From contig CM065806.1 of assembly GCA_033398695.1 (NCBI GenBank), positions 45,471,001 through 45,535,000 of the forward strand: a DNA stretch of 64,000 nucleotides, in the 5' to 3' direction. The position numbers and the translations under genes were made by a program. Below the pieces are notes generated by a model. That model made no database searches, was not told the DNA's origin, and was given only the letters and a program-made list of their open reading frames with translations. Positions 46,817 through 58,709 of the stretch are shown one piece after another. This stretch comes from Orobanche coerulescens (Eukaryota; Streptophyta; Magnoliopsida; Lamiales; Orobanchaceae). Numbering within the stretch: position 1 is the first letter of the stretch; every line of letters starts with the position of its first letter.

Positions 46817-46886
46817 TAATTTGTCGCTAGTCGTACTCAGTAAGAGATCCTACCGTGTGTGTGTGTGTTTTTGTAAAGCTAGTTAG

Positions 46887-48965
46887 GCTCTGTTCTTTTG
46901 GACTGAATGAATCGAATCGAATCGAATCGAATCAATCGAATGAATGGATCGAATCGAATCGAATCGAATGGACTGAATCGAATCGAATCGAATCAAATAT
47001 ATATTAAGGGTAAATAATAATAATAATAATAGTAAATAATAATAATAATAGTAATTAACAACAACAACGATAATAGTAATATTATTAGTAATAATAACAA
47101 TAATAATTAAGATTAATAATAATAATAAGAAGAAGAAGAAATGAATCGAATCAATGGGCCAATCGAATCGAATCAAATGAATGAGCTTAACTGAATTAAT
47201 TAATCGAAATGAATGAAAAACAAAAAATAAGCGCCAAAGAAAGAAGAGCCTTAAAACCCATGTCGTCGTATGCCCAGGCATGAGGCAAGTCCAATTGCAT
47301 TGTAGTGTCGTGGGCAAAAAAACAAAAATGGTGCCCATGTCTAATTATTTTAATTAAATACACTAGGCAAAAAAAAATTAAAGGGGTTGGAAGCCGGTCT
47401 AAGCTAGGTGGCTCATCCTTTTGTGAATTTCGTTCAAAAATAATACAATGGGATGACGTGTACTAAAATACTATAATAATAAAGAAAATAAAGCTGTTTT
47501 TCGAATCGAATTAACTGAATCGAATCGAATCGAATCGAATCGAATCGATTGAATGGATTTAATCGAATCGACTCGAATCGAATCGAATCGAACTTGATGA
47601 ATTAAAATATATATATAAAGAGTAAATAATATAATAATAATAATAATGATATAAATATTAAAAATAATAAATATAATAAAATAATAAGAAAAATAATAAA
47701 ATAATAATAAATAATAAAAAATAATAATAAATATAATGTAATAATAATATAATTAATTACAATCTTTAACAAAATTAATAATACTAATAAATATGCCCCA
47801 AATATCCCAAATGTCACACAAGTATCAAATGTCACAAATCTATACTCCTATTAAAAGAGAGGCGCGACACATGTCACTTTGTAAGTTTTTTGATTTTTTA
47901 TTTTAAAATAAAGTTTATATATAGAGATGTATTCTTAAATTTTTTTAAAAAAATTATAGATATATATTGTGGGAATTTTATTCCACAACTTACACTCATC
48001 TACCAATAAAAAAATCATTTCTTTATTTTTTAGCTTAAAATTTTAAATGTTTATAATTTTTTATATCAAATTTATTTTTAATGAAAAATATATCAAATTA
48101 ATTTTTATTTCATAATTTTTATCTAGACATCCAAATGAATATAATAAATTTGATGGATTACAATAATGACCGATTGCACAAAAAAAATTATATTAGAAAA
48201 AATATGAATATTTATTTTCAGTAAAATTAATTGATGCAAAATAAAAATATATTAACTTATTTATTGCTTACATAAAAAATAAATTATGATATTTATTTAA
48301 TTATAATAATTAAAAATAATAAAACATACACTGCACACACACATATATTAAGACTTAATCACATATTACTTTTGTCCCCAAAATTTGTTCCTATTTTTTT
48401 TTGGTATGTCCAGAAAATTTGTTCATGTAATGGGCACTAATTGACTTAACACTCCGCTAATGAGGTACTCTTTCTTGAATTATATTACACCCCATAATAC
48501 ACTCAATAAGTCTTTTATTAATATTATGTTAATATGATATTCATATCGAAAATCATTAAAAATAAATTTAGAGATCGAGAAATTATTTTCTAATAAAAGA
48601 ATATCTTATACGGTGCATCGCACCGGAGAACATCTAGTAATAATAATAACAATGATAATAATGATAAAAATAATAATAATAATAATAGTAATCAACAATC
48701 AACAACAACAATAAATATTATTTTTAATAATAGTAGATATTATTAGTAATAACAATAGTAATCAACAACAACAATAATAATAATAATAATAATCAAGATT
48801 AATAATAATAATAATTAATAATAATAATAATAATAACGGAAATGGCCGAATCAGGCCGAATGGACTGAATCGCGAATCGAATGGCCGAATGGACATGAAT
48901 CGAATCGCCCAATCGAATGGACCAAAGGCGAATCGAAAAATCGAAAAATAAGTCCAGAAAAGAGC
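46887..48965. repeat. GAATC and AAT simple-repeat composite
   Basis: Blocks of (GAATC)n at about 46901-46993, 47139-47175, 47499-47596 and 48862-48915 alternate with (AAT)n, for example 47018-47055 and 47630-47760. Left end TGTTCTTTTGGACTGAATG and right end (opposite strand) GCTCTTTTCTGGACTTA are similar, hinting at terminal inverted repeats of a non-autonomous transposon. A Helitron interrupts the AAT tract. Confidence 0.5.
47839..48637 (+). mobile_element. Non-autonomous Helitron
   Basis: Begins TCTATACTCCTATTAAAAG, a typical plant Helitron 5' end. It ends with a 6-bp hairpin CGGTGC-ATC-GCACCG (48611-48625) followed by GAGAACAT and CTAG (48637). The insertion lies between A (47838) and T (48638) without target duplication, as rolling-circle transposons do. 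799 bp, AT-rich, no Rep/helicase. Confidence 0.92.
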
Positions 48966-50284
48966 AGGCAAGTCATCTAAAACAATGTCTCCTCGCATTT
49001 TTTGAAGCAAAAACTTCAATTTTCATTTTCAATAAGATTTTGATCAGTAAGATTATTAATAGAATTAGGAACCGACTCAATAAAGGAACTGACCAAAAAA
49101 TTTCTTATAGCTCTCTTTGGGACTACTTATTTTTTTCACTTTCTTTTTGGGCCAGATAATTATTTATGAGGAATTTTTTTACAAATGTGAAACTAGCTAC
49201 CCATAAAAACATCAAATAAGTTCAAACAATAATTTTGGATGATAAATAATTGTGCACAGAATAATAAAACCTGGATTTTTAGAAACAATTGAGCAAAATA
49301 ACTGGCTGAACCAATAAACATGTAAGTTAAACCATAAAATCCAATTAAATTACATCTACAAATAATACAACTAATGTATATAAAATAAAAATGAAATGAA
49401 AAGATCACATAAGACAAATACCAATTGTTCGGCCCCTAGAATGTTGATTGTTGACATCAATTGATGGAAGAATGCATATGAGGGAGCAATAATGGGCAAT
49501 GAAAATTGGAGCAGTCAATGAGGAGAAAAGATGAGTAGCGGCTGGTGAAGGAAATATATATATATAGAGAGAGAGAGACGGCCGAAAGTATAGGATTTTT
49601 CTAACTCATTTTTCTATATTTTCTTTTGAAATATATATTTATACATATATCAAGGCCGTGCCTCAAGGTGGGCCGGCATAGGCGATGGCCCCTGTCCACC
49701 CTCCCAAGGAGCTCAAAATTTTTTATACCTGTTGGGCCCAAATTTATATATCTTTAGCATTTATATATATATTTTTGCGCCCAAAATAGTTAACCCATCT
49801 ATTATAAAAACTTAAAGAAAAGCCAAAAATTATAAATAATACAATTTTAATAAAAAATTGTATGAAGAGCCTATTTTTATTGTTTCGTCTTAGGTCTCAT
49901 TTTTATCAGGAACGGTATATATATATATATCAGGGACCATGACTTGATAGGAGCTCTTGGAGGCGCCAGATCAGAGTTGTGGATTCTTTTGTAGGAAGCG
50001 GTGCTGAAGTAGAGAGCCTCAGGGTTGGGTTGTCTCGGTTAGCTTTGACCTAGAGCATTGCATTATTGGCTTTTGCGTGTGGTGTATTTTTGACAGGGAG
50101 CTATGCGCAGAGTCAACCTCTCTTTTATTAGAGCAGCGTTCATCGAGAGAGTAGTTGTCAAAGCCCCCTCAGGTAAGTCTCATGTGAATTAAGCCATGGG
50201 CTCAGGTATGGTTTTGAGCTTTCTCGAATCTTATGCTTCTTTGTATATATCACTCAATACTTTGTTGTGCACTAAGCTGGGGGT
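48966..50284. other. AT-rich region with possible hAT-like ends
   Basis: No gene seen. (AT)n then (AG)n microsatellite at about 49554-49579. From about 49672 (AAGGCCGTGCCTCAAGGTGG) to about 50482 (GGAAAGGTCGGGCCT) the ends are weakly inverted and GGCCC-rich, resembling hAT-type non-autonomous elements, with further (TA)n tracts at 49917-49931 and 50395-50408. The rest is unassigned. Confidence 0.4.
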
Positions 50285-50395
50285 TTTCACGGAAACAGCC
50301 TCCCTACCGTAAAAAGTAGGGGCATGGTCTGCGTACATCTTACCCTCCCCAGACCCTGCTCTGAGCGGGATATACTGGGTATGTTTGGTTTGGTT
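50285..50395 (+). mobile_element. SINE-like sequence (TS-type 3' part)
   Basis: CGGAAACAGCCTCCCTACC, GTAGGGGCATGGTCTGCGTA, ACCCTCCCCAGACCCTGC and GATATACTGGGTATG in order resemble the 3' region of the TS family of tRNA-derived SINEs known from Solanaceae, ending in a TTTGG tract. The tRNA-like 5' part with A and B boxes was not found. The family assignment is from memory of the consensus. Confidence 0.55.
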
Positions 50396-50558
50396 ATATA
50401 TATATATAAATTGAAAAATATGGGGCCCTACTTCATTTTGGGCCCTGAGCTGTTGCCAGCCTGCCCTTTGGAAAGGTCGGGCCTAATATGTACCCATGTA
50501 TTTTTCTTTTTCTTTGCGATAAAAAACCAGATTTGATGTGTTCTGCCAAAAACACATG

Positions 50559-51993
50559 TTTTTTTTTTTGGTTGGGAAGTAGAGCACAACTCTAAGGTAA
50601 ACTAATTAACACAAACATGGTCAGGCCACTCCAATTTGATCACCAAGTAACAGACTCTTCAAAACAGCTGGAGGTTCATCCAAAGTATGCAACTCTTGCT
50701 CATGATCCACCACCCAAGACGCCAAAAAATCTGCCGGCCTATTCGCCTCTCGGAAGACATGTCGAAATGACACTCCATTAAGCTTATCTGTAAATACCCA
50801 TATTTGTCTTACCAGACCATATGAACATTCTTTTGATCTGTCGGCGTTGAGCATCTGAATAACAGCTGAGTTGTCACTCTCCACCATTAGATTTCTACAG
50901 CCATGCCTAATGCCAACCCTTATGCCGTCCAGAACAGCGCATACAAACGACACAACCCCTATATTCCTTGCAAAAACAGTGATCCACTCACCATTAATTA
51001 GACCACCAGCAGATGCCATGGATGACTCCCGATTAACCGCCCCATGACAGTTTACTTTCCACTAGTTAGGCATTGGCGCTATCCACCTGATCATCCAAAA
51101 CTCTTTTGCCGTACTACCCTGTCTACGGTTATGAATGCTAGCTATATTCGGGCCCAAATTTTCCCTTGAGCAACCAAATTCTCAAAACGAATTTTCTTGC
51201 CTTGAAACACCTTTTCGTTATGAAACTTCCATAAACTCCATCTAATTATTCCAAAAAACACAATCCAACTATATCCATCACAATCATAATTACTATCTAG
51301 GTTCGCGACAAGCCAGTCTCGAAAAGATACAAATATAAAATGTAGCCATGATTGATTGGGATTTACCTTCCTCCATACCGCCATAGCCGTGGGACATAAA
51401 CGCAACACATGATCAATCATCTCCACAGAACCACCTCATACACTGCACTGAGCCTCGTGAGATATATGCCTTTGACACCTCTCCGCATTCGTCAACAATC
51501 TATCATTAAAAACCAGCCATAGAAAGTTGCGGATACGTTGTGGTCCCTTGAATCTCCAGACTCTTGACCAATAAATCTCCTGCACATGTTCAATCGGCAT
51601 CGGAATACTATTGTAAACAGCAGCAACTGAAAATTTACCGCTTTTGTTCTATCGCCAAATACAGATGTCTTTCCAAGCCTCGGTAACAAGGGGGCTGAGA
51701 GCTGCAAATTTATCAACCGCCTCTGAGGAAATCAATCTTCTGAACCTGCCCCAATCCAAATCACCTTGACCATCCGACATATCATAAACTAAGGCCTCAA
51801 CGTCAATTTCAGAAACATCATTAGCATAACTAATTAAGGGCCCAAAATACGGAACACATATTTCAATCCAAAACTTCGTCCTCCTCCCATTACCAATGGA
51901 CCAACAAACACCATCGCAAACCGAGTTCCACGCCTTTGACAAAGACCTCCAAATGAAGGAACAACTGTTGGAGCAAGATTGGTCGGTATCGCC
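50559..51993 (-). pseudogene. TE8: 3' end of an L1-like LINE (zf-RVT and RNase H)
   Basis: The minus strand ends in a poly(A) tract (T run 50559-50569). Upstream is an RNase H domain of the LINE type, 51019-50621: VESDNSAVIQML and ANRPADFLASW are present. The first catalytic motif reads KVNCHGAV just before 51019, with His for Asp. The zf-RVT linker (EMIDHVLRLCP, about 51426) and a preceding segment (FWIEICVPYFGPL, LDWGRFRRLIS; 51993-51649) are in different frames with stops. TE9 cuts it at 51994, so RT and endonuclease would lie beyond the window. Confidence 0.85.
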
Positions 51994-53239
51994 TGTAACA
52001 CCTCCAAGATATTTGGAGTATGTCACAACACCGTGAATCCCGTCTAGGGCACAAAAAAAAACTTCAAACTCACCAGACATTCATCCATAAATTCCAAGAA
52101 CCCAAATCAAAACACAAAGACAACAAGTTCGACGTGATCAACCACAAAAGAAATAACTCCTACAGTACTCGAGTACCGACTATCATTTTAGACAAAATAT
52201 AAAGTTTTACATCCAGACTTAAAGAAAAATAAGACATCCAGAAATTTCACAGTATCACGCCTGCCCGACATCATCGTACTGCCCCAGTGCTAGTCCGATC
52301 ATATTCTTTGAACCTGAAATACATGAAACGTATTTCCCCCCAAAAGGGGTTAGCTATGGAATAGCTAGTACAAGTAACACAGACGAACTCTAACATCTTA
52401 CAATATCAAAGCACATGCATCAATAGTTTCAAAACGCACATGATAATGATTTCCGGAAATGCAAAATCCACAATGTACCACAAAACACAGTCCTCCCGAT
52501 TAACCATGGACCCGACCATGCGTGAATCCCTCCGAGGCCCCGATAAACCCTCCCGGAGTGGTTAACCCAAAAGTTCGGGAACCGAACCATGCGTGGATTC
52601 CTCCGAGGCCCCGTCGGACTGTCCCGGAGTGAACATAACTCTCTCAACACTCAAATACACTACTTTGCACATTCAAGATATTAACTTCGTAAGAGTTACT
52701 TGCCTTTGAGACTTGACGGATAATTTCGAGAAGGCAAAAGACCACCGATGAAGGAATTCAGAGACTTCAGACCTAAATGATTCGTAAAACGACTATCAAC
52801 AATAGTACGAATGGAATTCCAATAGAAATACGCCCGAAAACCCTGCCTACAATACATGTAATCCAATAATATACTCGACGAGGGCGGATCGCATCCAAAA
52901 CCCTCTCGAATATCAACAAGTCCAAGTATAACCCATAATTTCGTAGGAAAAACATGTATTGGTGGTAGGTAATTTACACTCAACTCATTTATTCCCAATT
53001 TATGACTAAAATTGAAGGATTACGAAGAAACCCCCAAATTCCCAAAAAATCTAGGGTTCTAGTGATTTACCTCGGATCGAAGACGAAGAGGATGATTTGG
53101 TGTTGTTAATCTACTCCACAACTCCAAGGAAGACGATAGCTAAATAGTTGAAGGCTCGAAATAACACCGGAATCGTCCAATAATCGCCCAAGTCGAGTAG
53201 GAGAAAAAAAAAGGAAGAAAATGGCGAAATCGGTCCGCT

Positions 53240-53259
53240 CCTGGGTATTTATACCCAGG
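53240..53259 (-). promoter_or_regulatory. TE9 TATA box in a 9-bp inverted repeat
   Basis: CCTGGGTAT-TT-ATACCCAGG: perfect 9-bp arms containing TATAAAT-type sequence on the minus strand, 7 bp from the first palindromic core. Confidence 0.78.
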
Positions 53260-53266
53260 TCAGCTT

Positions 53267-53455
53267 ACGTACATAATCAATAAGGGTTAGCGTACGTAAG
53301 TTTCATAACGTACGTAAAGCCTCCCACGCTTACGTATGTAACGAAACTGCAGAACCCACTGACCAGAAATACGAAGGTTGTTTCGTGCGTTAAAGATAAG
53401 GCCTTAACGTACGTAACAGTCTTAACATACGTAAAGATCTGAGAGTTACGTACGT
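53267..53455 (-). promoter_or_regulatory. RCGYRCGY palindromic array, TE9 LTR
   Basis: Cores start at 53267, 53290, 53308, 53332, 53383 (TCGTGCGT), 53407, 53425 and 53448: offsets 0, 23, 41, 65, 116, 140, 158, 181. Several carry single CpG losses (ACGTACAT, ACGTATGT, ACATACGT). Confidence 0.8.
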
Positions 53456-53991
53456 AAGACAGTCCCAGTATATTTACTAGGATCAGTTTGACAATAAAGA
53501 AATGCGACGGAATCACGAGACGATGAAATTACAAAACAGAAGCAAACTTGCGAAAGATTTGAGACAACGAACTTAAGCACTAAAAGGAAACACGATCCCA
53601 ATTACCCGATGGTTAGGAAAACGACCATAAAAGTAAATTGCCCAAACTTTTAGGAAATTACAAAATGACCCGAAATGGCCGAAAACCACAATACAGAAAC
53701 GGACAACCGTACCGAAACTTACAACATGTCTAACAATATTAAACAAACTCACACAAAACCTGAAACAACAGCTTCGCACCACAATCGCACAAAACGAGTC
53801 AACGAGCGGAGAGTATCATAACTAAATGAAAAATCGCGTGCAACAATCTCGAAACACACTCGGATGCCAAAATACACAGAATTAAATATTCTCAAAATAT
53901 TGAAACGGTTACAAGCGACTCGCTAAAAATAGAAAATGCTCCAAAAATGGAAATTATCAAAAATAGGAAAAGTACGGTTAACTCTAGAAAT

Positions 53992-54722
53992 AAGTTTCGT
54001 CCCGAAACTTAAGAAGAAAAAAGTTACGGATATTTAGCGCACATGCTGTCTTCGGTATCCCAAGTCGCCTCCTCAACTCCATGCCTCGACCACTAAAACT
54101 TAACCAACGGAATGGTCTTATTTCGGAGTTGCTTGACCCGATGCTCAAGGATCTTCACCGGCCTTTCTTCAAACGTGACATCCTCCGCTACTTCGATATC
54201 CCTATAATCGATGATGTGACTCGGGTCCGGAACGTACTTTCTCAACTGAGAAATGTGGAACACACTGTGAACGTGACTAAGGGCTGGAGGTAATGCCAAC
54301 CGATAAGCCAGCTCACCGACTCTGTCTAGAATCTCAAACGGCCCAATATATCTCAGGGGGAGATTCCCCTTCTTACCAAAACGGTGAACCCCTCTTGTCG
54401 GCGATACTTTAAGTAAAACATGGTCCCCTACTTTAAACTCCAAAGGTCGACGACGAACATCAGCATAAGATTTTTGGCGACTCTGAGCAGTTAACAGTCT
54501 GTCTCGAATGATAGAGACTTCTCTCTAGTTTCTATCAACATGTCTGGCTCCGTTCTCACCAGTTCCGAGGCCTCATACCAACAAAGTGGAGACCCTACAC
54601 CGTCTACCATATAATGCTTCGTAAGGCGCCATTTTAATTGATGCGTGCCAACTATTATTGTAAGTAAACTCGATCAATGGCAGATGCAATTTCCACTCAC
54701 TGCTCCAGTCTAAGGCACAAGC
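53992..54722 (-). pseudogene. TE9 integrase C-terminus and chromodomain-like tail
   Basis: Minus strand from 54722: [20 protein letters not shown] and [15 protein letters not shown] sequence (frameshifted), then from 54443 MEFKVGDHVLLKVSPTRG, the GPF/Y module RYIGPFEILDRVG, HVHSVFHISQLRKYVPDPSH and KILEHRVKQLRNKTIPLVKF. A stop replaces the residue before WSRHGVEEATWDTED. It is close to the TE2 tail. The catalytic core is absent because TE10 inserted upstream. Confidence 0.88.
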
Positions 54723-55757
54723 TGTTGGAGCAATATCGGTATTTGCACTATGTTGCGGAATCGTAAATAAAAGGTGCGGAAATAAAACGACACACGAATT
54801 TATAAAGGTTCGGCCAAACGTGCCTACGTCCTCTCTCGTTATCTTTTTCTATAGGCTTAAGATATAAACCTCTGCACCTCTCTTCTATCGGTCGAGGGAT
54901 TACCGTTACAAGCTCGTCTTCTATCGGTACGAGTAACCGTTCTCTTACTTGTCTTTTCGTCGGTCCAAGTTAAACCGTTTTCCTTTTCTATTGGACAAGG
55001 AATCAACCACTCTAGCTTTCTATCAGTACTAGATAAACCTCACTGAGATAGTGATTGTGATTCTAACAATGCCGGATCCTTGATCCTAATAATACCGAAT
55101 CCAATTGTTTCTTTTCTTTTACCTCTCGTGTATGTGTTGAATGTATAAACACTCAAACTAAGCTCAATTACAACAACAAGAATATCAATATCAATATCTG
55201 ATCAATGTATCGTCTGCTTTTCGTTGTTGTAGGATGAATACCATTAGAAGTGGTATTTATATCCATTTCTCTTCCAACTAGCCGTTAGCTTCCTGTGCCT
55301 TCATTACGTATGCTATCACTCCAATATTACGTACGCTAGCGATATTACGTACGTTAACCTCTACTGGTTACGTATATTAGCTTCTTCATAAAACAGTTCA
55401 GTGGCCTTTGTCTTCTGTGTTATGTACGTTAGCCATTGTCCATTACGTACGTTAACATTTGTCAACATATCCGTTGCTCGCTGACCTATGTCATGATGTC
55501 ATCTCCAACGTTCTTCTTGTTTGAATTTTCAAACAACACCATTACGTACGTTAATCATTCTCTCTTACGTACGTTAAGCTTGAAGCTTTACGTACGTTAT
55601 ATATGCCATATTACGTACGTTAATCATGAACATTTCCAGCTTTTTGCGACTTCGTCTTCTTCGATGATTTGCTTCGCCTCTTTGTTGTTTTGCTTTGTTT
55701 AGCAACTTTAATCATCAAAATTCTATTAATGAATGTATGGAATAAAATATTCCAACA
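54723..55757 (-). repeat. TE10 3' LTR (copia)
   Basis: 1035 bp with 5-bp inverted ends TGTTGG/CCAACA. A TATA sequence (minus GATATAAATACC) lies at about 55250-55263 and a palindromic array at 55306-55620. Confidence 0.88.
55306..55620 (-). promoter_or_regulatory. RCGYRCGY palindromic array in a copia LTR (TE10)
   Basis: Cores start at 55306, 55329, 55347, 55370, 55422, 55445, 55544, 55567, 55590 and 55613: offsets 0, 23, 41, 64, 116, 139, 238, 261, 284, 307. This is the same layout as the chromoviruses TE3, TE4, TE5 and TE9, although the element belongs to another superfamily and the spacers look unrelated. Confidence 0.85.
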
Positions 55758-56179
55758 ATCTCTCCCTTTTTGATGATTACAAAATAACACCCTTTGAATG
55801 GGATTAAACCTTCAAAAATAAAGTATATGTATATTTCTACGAATCAAAGTTTTCGGCGTTGATCGTTTTGTTAGTTCTCCCATCTTTTCTTTTTACTCTT
55901 TTCGACTTCTTCGTTGTCATTTTTGATTTTTCGACTTTTTCATCTTTTTCAATTCTCCCCCTTTTTGTATTTTATTTTTCTCGTCATTCATCCATGACGC
56001 TTTTTATCTCATTCAACTCCTTTCTCCCCCATTTTGTATTCAGCAAAAAGTTTAAACAATACGAATAATAAATACCAATTGATGTATAAAAAATGCATGA
56101 AAGGGTATGACTCCCCCTGACAAAAATATCCGTATATAAAAAAATGCTCCCCCTAAGTATAATACCAATTTTATAAAAA

Positions 56180-56965
56180 TCAATTCTTGGGGATCCAACC
56201 GAGAGTTGGTTTTTGTTTTGAAATATGGACGATGTTAGGAATAACGGTTCCTTTTGGAATCCAAATCTTTTTGATTTTAATCGTCCGGCGTGGGCTTTTA
56301 CAATTCGAAATATGGTGCCTAATTTTCAAACATTTTTCACAATGGGGTATTTTGAAATTTACGGATTCATTTTTAGAACGTAGTTTAAACCCTAACCCTT
56401 GTTTATTTAAGGTATATTTTTTAACACAAATCATTTGTTCAAATTTATCATTTCCGCACGAAAACTTCTTCGTTAAAGCTTTAAGTTCATCTTGAACTTT
56501 TAAAAGATCATTCTTCAAAATATTTTCATTTTCAATGCATTTAGAATGATCGGTCTCGACAAATTTTCTCTTTTCAAGAATTTTGTAATTTTCAATTTCC
56601 AATGATTTATTTTTAGATTTAAGGGATTTAATTTCGGATAAAGCATTTTGAAAATCGGTATGCAGTAATTCAAATGCTTCAAATAATTCACCATGAGATG
56701 ATGTACTAACCTGACTTTCGACGTTTCTATCGTCGAATGAACTCTGTGCCATGAGAGCGAGATTATTTTGATTGTTAAAATCATCATCTTCGTCTTCATC
56801 GCTCCATGTTGCAATTAAAACCTCCTTCTTGGGTTTCGCTCGGCAATTCTTCACAAAGTGGCCTGGTTTTCCACATAATCAACAAGAATTGTCGAATTTC
56901 TTAGATTCACCCACTTGGATGTCCTTCTTTCTCCAGTTTAATAAGTGGTGGAACTTATTAATATT
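56180..56965 (-). pseudogene. TE10 gag C-terminus (SIRE-like copia)
   Basis: From the TE11 junction: a CCHC knuckle CxLCGKPGHFVKNC in which x is a TGA stop (probably from Trp), then RAKPKKEVLIATWSDEDEDD, NNLALMAQSS, a Lys/Asn-rich coiled-coil-like segment (EIKSLKSKNKSLEIENYKIL) and a second finger CEKCLKIRHHISNC. It ends IWIPKGTVIPN, GWIPKN and a stop, the motif that normally leads into pol in this lineage. Here the 3' LTR follows, so pol has been lost. Confidence 0.85.
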
Positions 56966-58189
56966 TGTTGGCCACTAAGTATACAGAATACAGCTTGGAA
57001 AGTGTTTTAAACAACAGGATGTATGATTTTCAAATCTGAGTGCGTAGCGGAAGTCTTGTTAAGGTAAGTTGCTGTAAATACATCAACTAGATATGAAGTG
57101 TACACTTAAAAATAATCACAGATATTAAAACAGTAAATGCAGAAGGTAAATGACACAGTAATTAAAGTGGTTCGAGGTAAACCCCTCTACGTCCACTAGT
57201 CCTCCACACAGGAGTTAAAATGTTTATTATAAATACTACAGTACACAACTACGTATTTATAATCAAACCTATCAATGTATCGTTCACACATATTGATACA
57301 ATGATCGAAGCTTTCAACCGTTCACACAGATTGGTTTAGGCTTTCACTTGACTAACTTCTTCACACATAGTTCCGAAGCTTTGTCTCTTCAATGCAAGTC
57401 CGTCACACACAGTTCGGGAAAAGCAATGCTTTCTCAGTCCACACAGGGCTCATGGGTTTGTTCAATGATAGAACGATGGTTTGAACAACAGCTCGACTTT
57501 CTTGATCTTTAGCTGATGGTGTGTTGTTCGAGGTTGAGCACTTGGATAATTCTTCTCCTAGAATATGCAGTATACTTGAAGAAATATGTTTGCTCAGATA
57601 TATTCTTGTAAGTACTTCTTGGTTAGATATGAGTTCGTGTATTACTGATCTTCAAACTCTTGGGGATATATATAGCCTTTGAATAGATCCGTTGAGATTG
57701 ATCCGTTGAGAAAATGTCTGTGACAACTGGTTGGTTGACTTGTATAAACCAAGATTCGGATTTTGCGTGGTTTGAAGATCTCTGTCGGCTTCAGTATTTA
57801 AATACTTTATCTTTTCAGTATTTAAATACTTCTTTATCAAACGGGACTTGACTTTAGAGAATACCAAAGATTCCTTTTCAAACGGTCTTTTGTCCTGTTT
57901 CGATAGGTATTGAATGTCTCAATACTTTACAGCTTGAATGTTGTATCCATTTGTGCTGTAGGCTATAAAGGAGAGGTCGCTGTATGGAATGTTTGTTGTA
58001 TGGAGGGACAGCTTCCATATTGGCGCTTTTAGACTTTTGTTGTTGTATGATGGCATAAAGAAAAGTCTTCTATACAGGATCAGCAACTTCGATTGGTCTA
58101 TCGATACAGCAGCTTTGTTGTATGCTGGATTGGCACATTGTCAAAACACTCTATCAAGGTCTTTCGATACAGGGATTGTTATCCCAACA
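56966..58189 (-). repeat. TE11 3' LTR (copia)
   Basis: 1224 bp, inverted ends TGTTGG and CCCAACA. No RCGYRCGY array was seen in it, unlike TE10. Confidence 0.85.
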
Positions 58190-58709
58190 ATTTCCCCCTT
58201 TTTGATAATTTGCCAAGTCTTTCTTTAAAAATCTTTTGATGTTATCCAAACGTCCTTGATGATGCCAAAACTTTGACACTTAACATCTTGAAGGAGGGCA
58301 GACTTCTTGGTCTTCTGTTCGAATGTTCTGGCCTTCAGCAATTAGCCTAACACTAAGAACTGCTCGCAGGCAAGTTCAGCTTTTATCAAAAGAGTATTAC
58401 ATCTTTAAACTTATGATTGGCGTGCAGGCACAATCTTACAGTGTAATCTAGATACATACAACTGAATCTATGAACTGTTCGCAGACAAGTTCGTACAGCT
58501 TAACATTTAACTAGTTTTCATACTTGTATTATTTTAGCAAATGGATTGAATTACGTAATCATACAAACACCCAGTAGATTACGAGTTGTAATCTTTCAAG
58601 TGAAAAATATTTTATTGATATTGAGCAAATGATTACAATGTTTTTGCTATCTCACAGCAAATAAGAATACAAAAGAGTGAGAAAATAGGATAAGAATACA
58701 GGAGGGAAT
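58190..58709 (-). other. TE11 polypurine tract and 3' untranslated region
   Basis: The minus strand ends GGCAAATTATC, then AAAAAGGGGGAAAT against the LTR at 58189. The remainder has no ORF of note. Confidence 0.75.

Larger units (their letters stand above)
51994..53980 (-). repeat. TE9 3' LTR
   Basis: About 1987 bp; + strand begins TGTAACACCTCCAAGATATT, close to the end of the TE2 LTR on its other strand. It contains a TATA box in an inverted repeat (53240-53259) and a palindromic array (53267-53455). The right boundary is blurred by a small deletion. Confidence 0.82.
51994..54722 (-). mobile_element. TE9: chromovirus 3' part, cut by TE10
   Basis: 3' LTR (51994 to about 53980) and the C-terminal part of integrase, inserted in TE8 and interrupted at 54723 by the copia element TE10. 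The rest lies beyond the right edge. The polypurine tract and LTR start appear deleted: after AAGTTTCG-GGA-CGAAACTT (54010 to 53992) the minus strand runs from TAGAG straight into the LTR sequence. Confidence 0.85.
54723..56965 (-). mobile_element. TE10: SIRE/Maximus-like Ty1/copia element, 3' part without pol
   Basis: 3' LTR 54723-55757 (1035 bp, TGTTGGAGC to ATTCCAACA), a polypurine tract on its right (minus AAAAAGGGAGAGAT), then gag C-terminus only about 420 bp away where pol should lie. It is inserted in TE9 integrase (flank CAAGC 54718-54722) and cut by TE11 at 56966. The gag type and the TGTTGG...CCAACA ends mark it as copia, not Ty3. Confidence 0.85.

Noticed and set aside
46883..47338. 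Ile/Asn and Ser-Ile-Arg-Phe-Asp repeat frame
   Set aside because: Product of (GAATC)n and (AAT)n microsatellites read in one frame.
47602..47835. Hydrophobic membrane-like frame
   Set aside because: It is a translation of an AAT/ATA simple repeat, not a gene.
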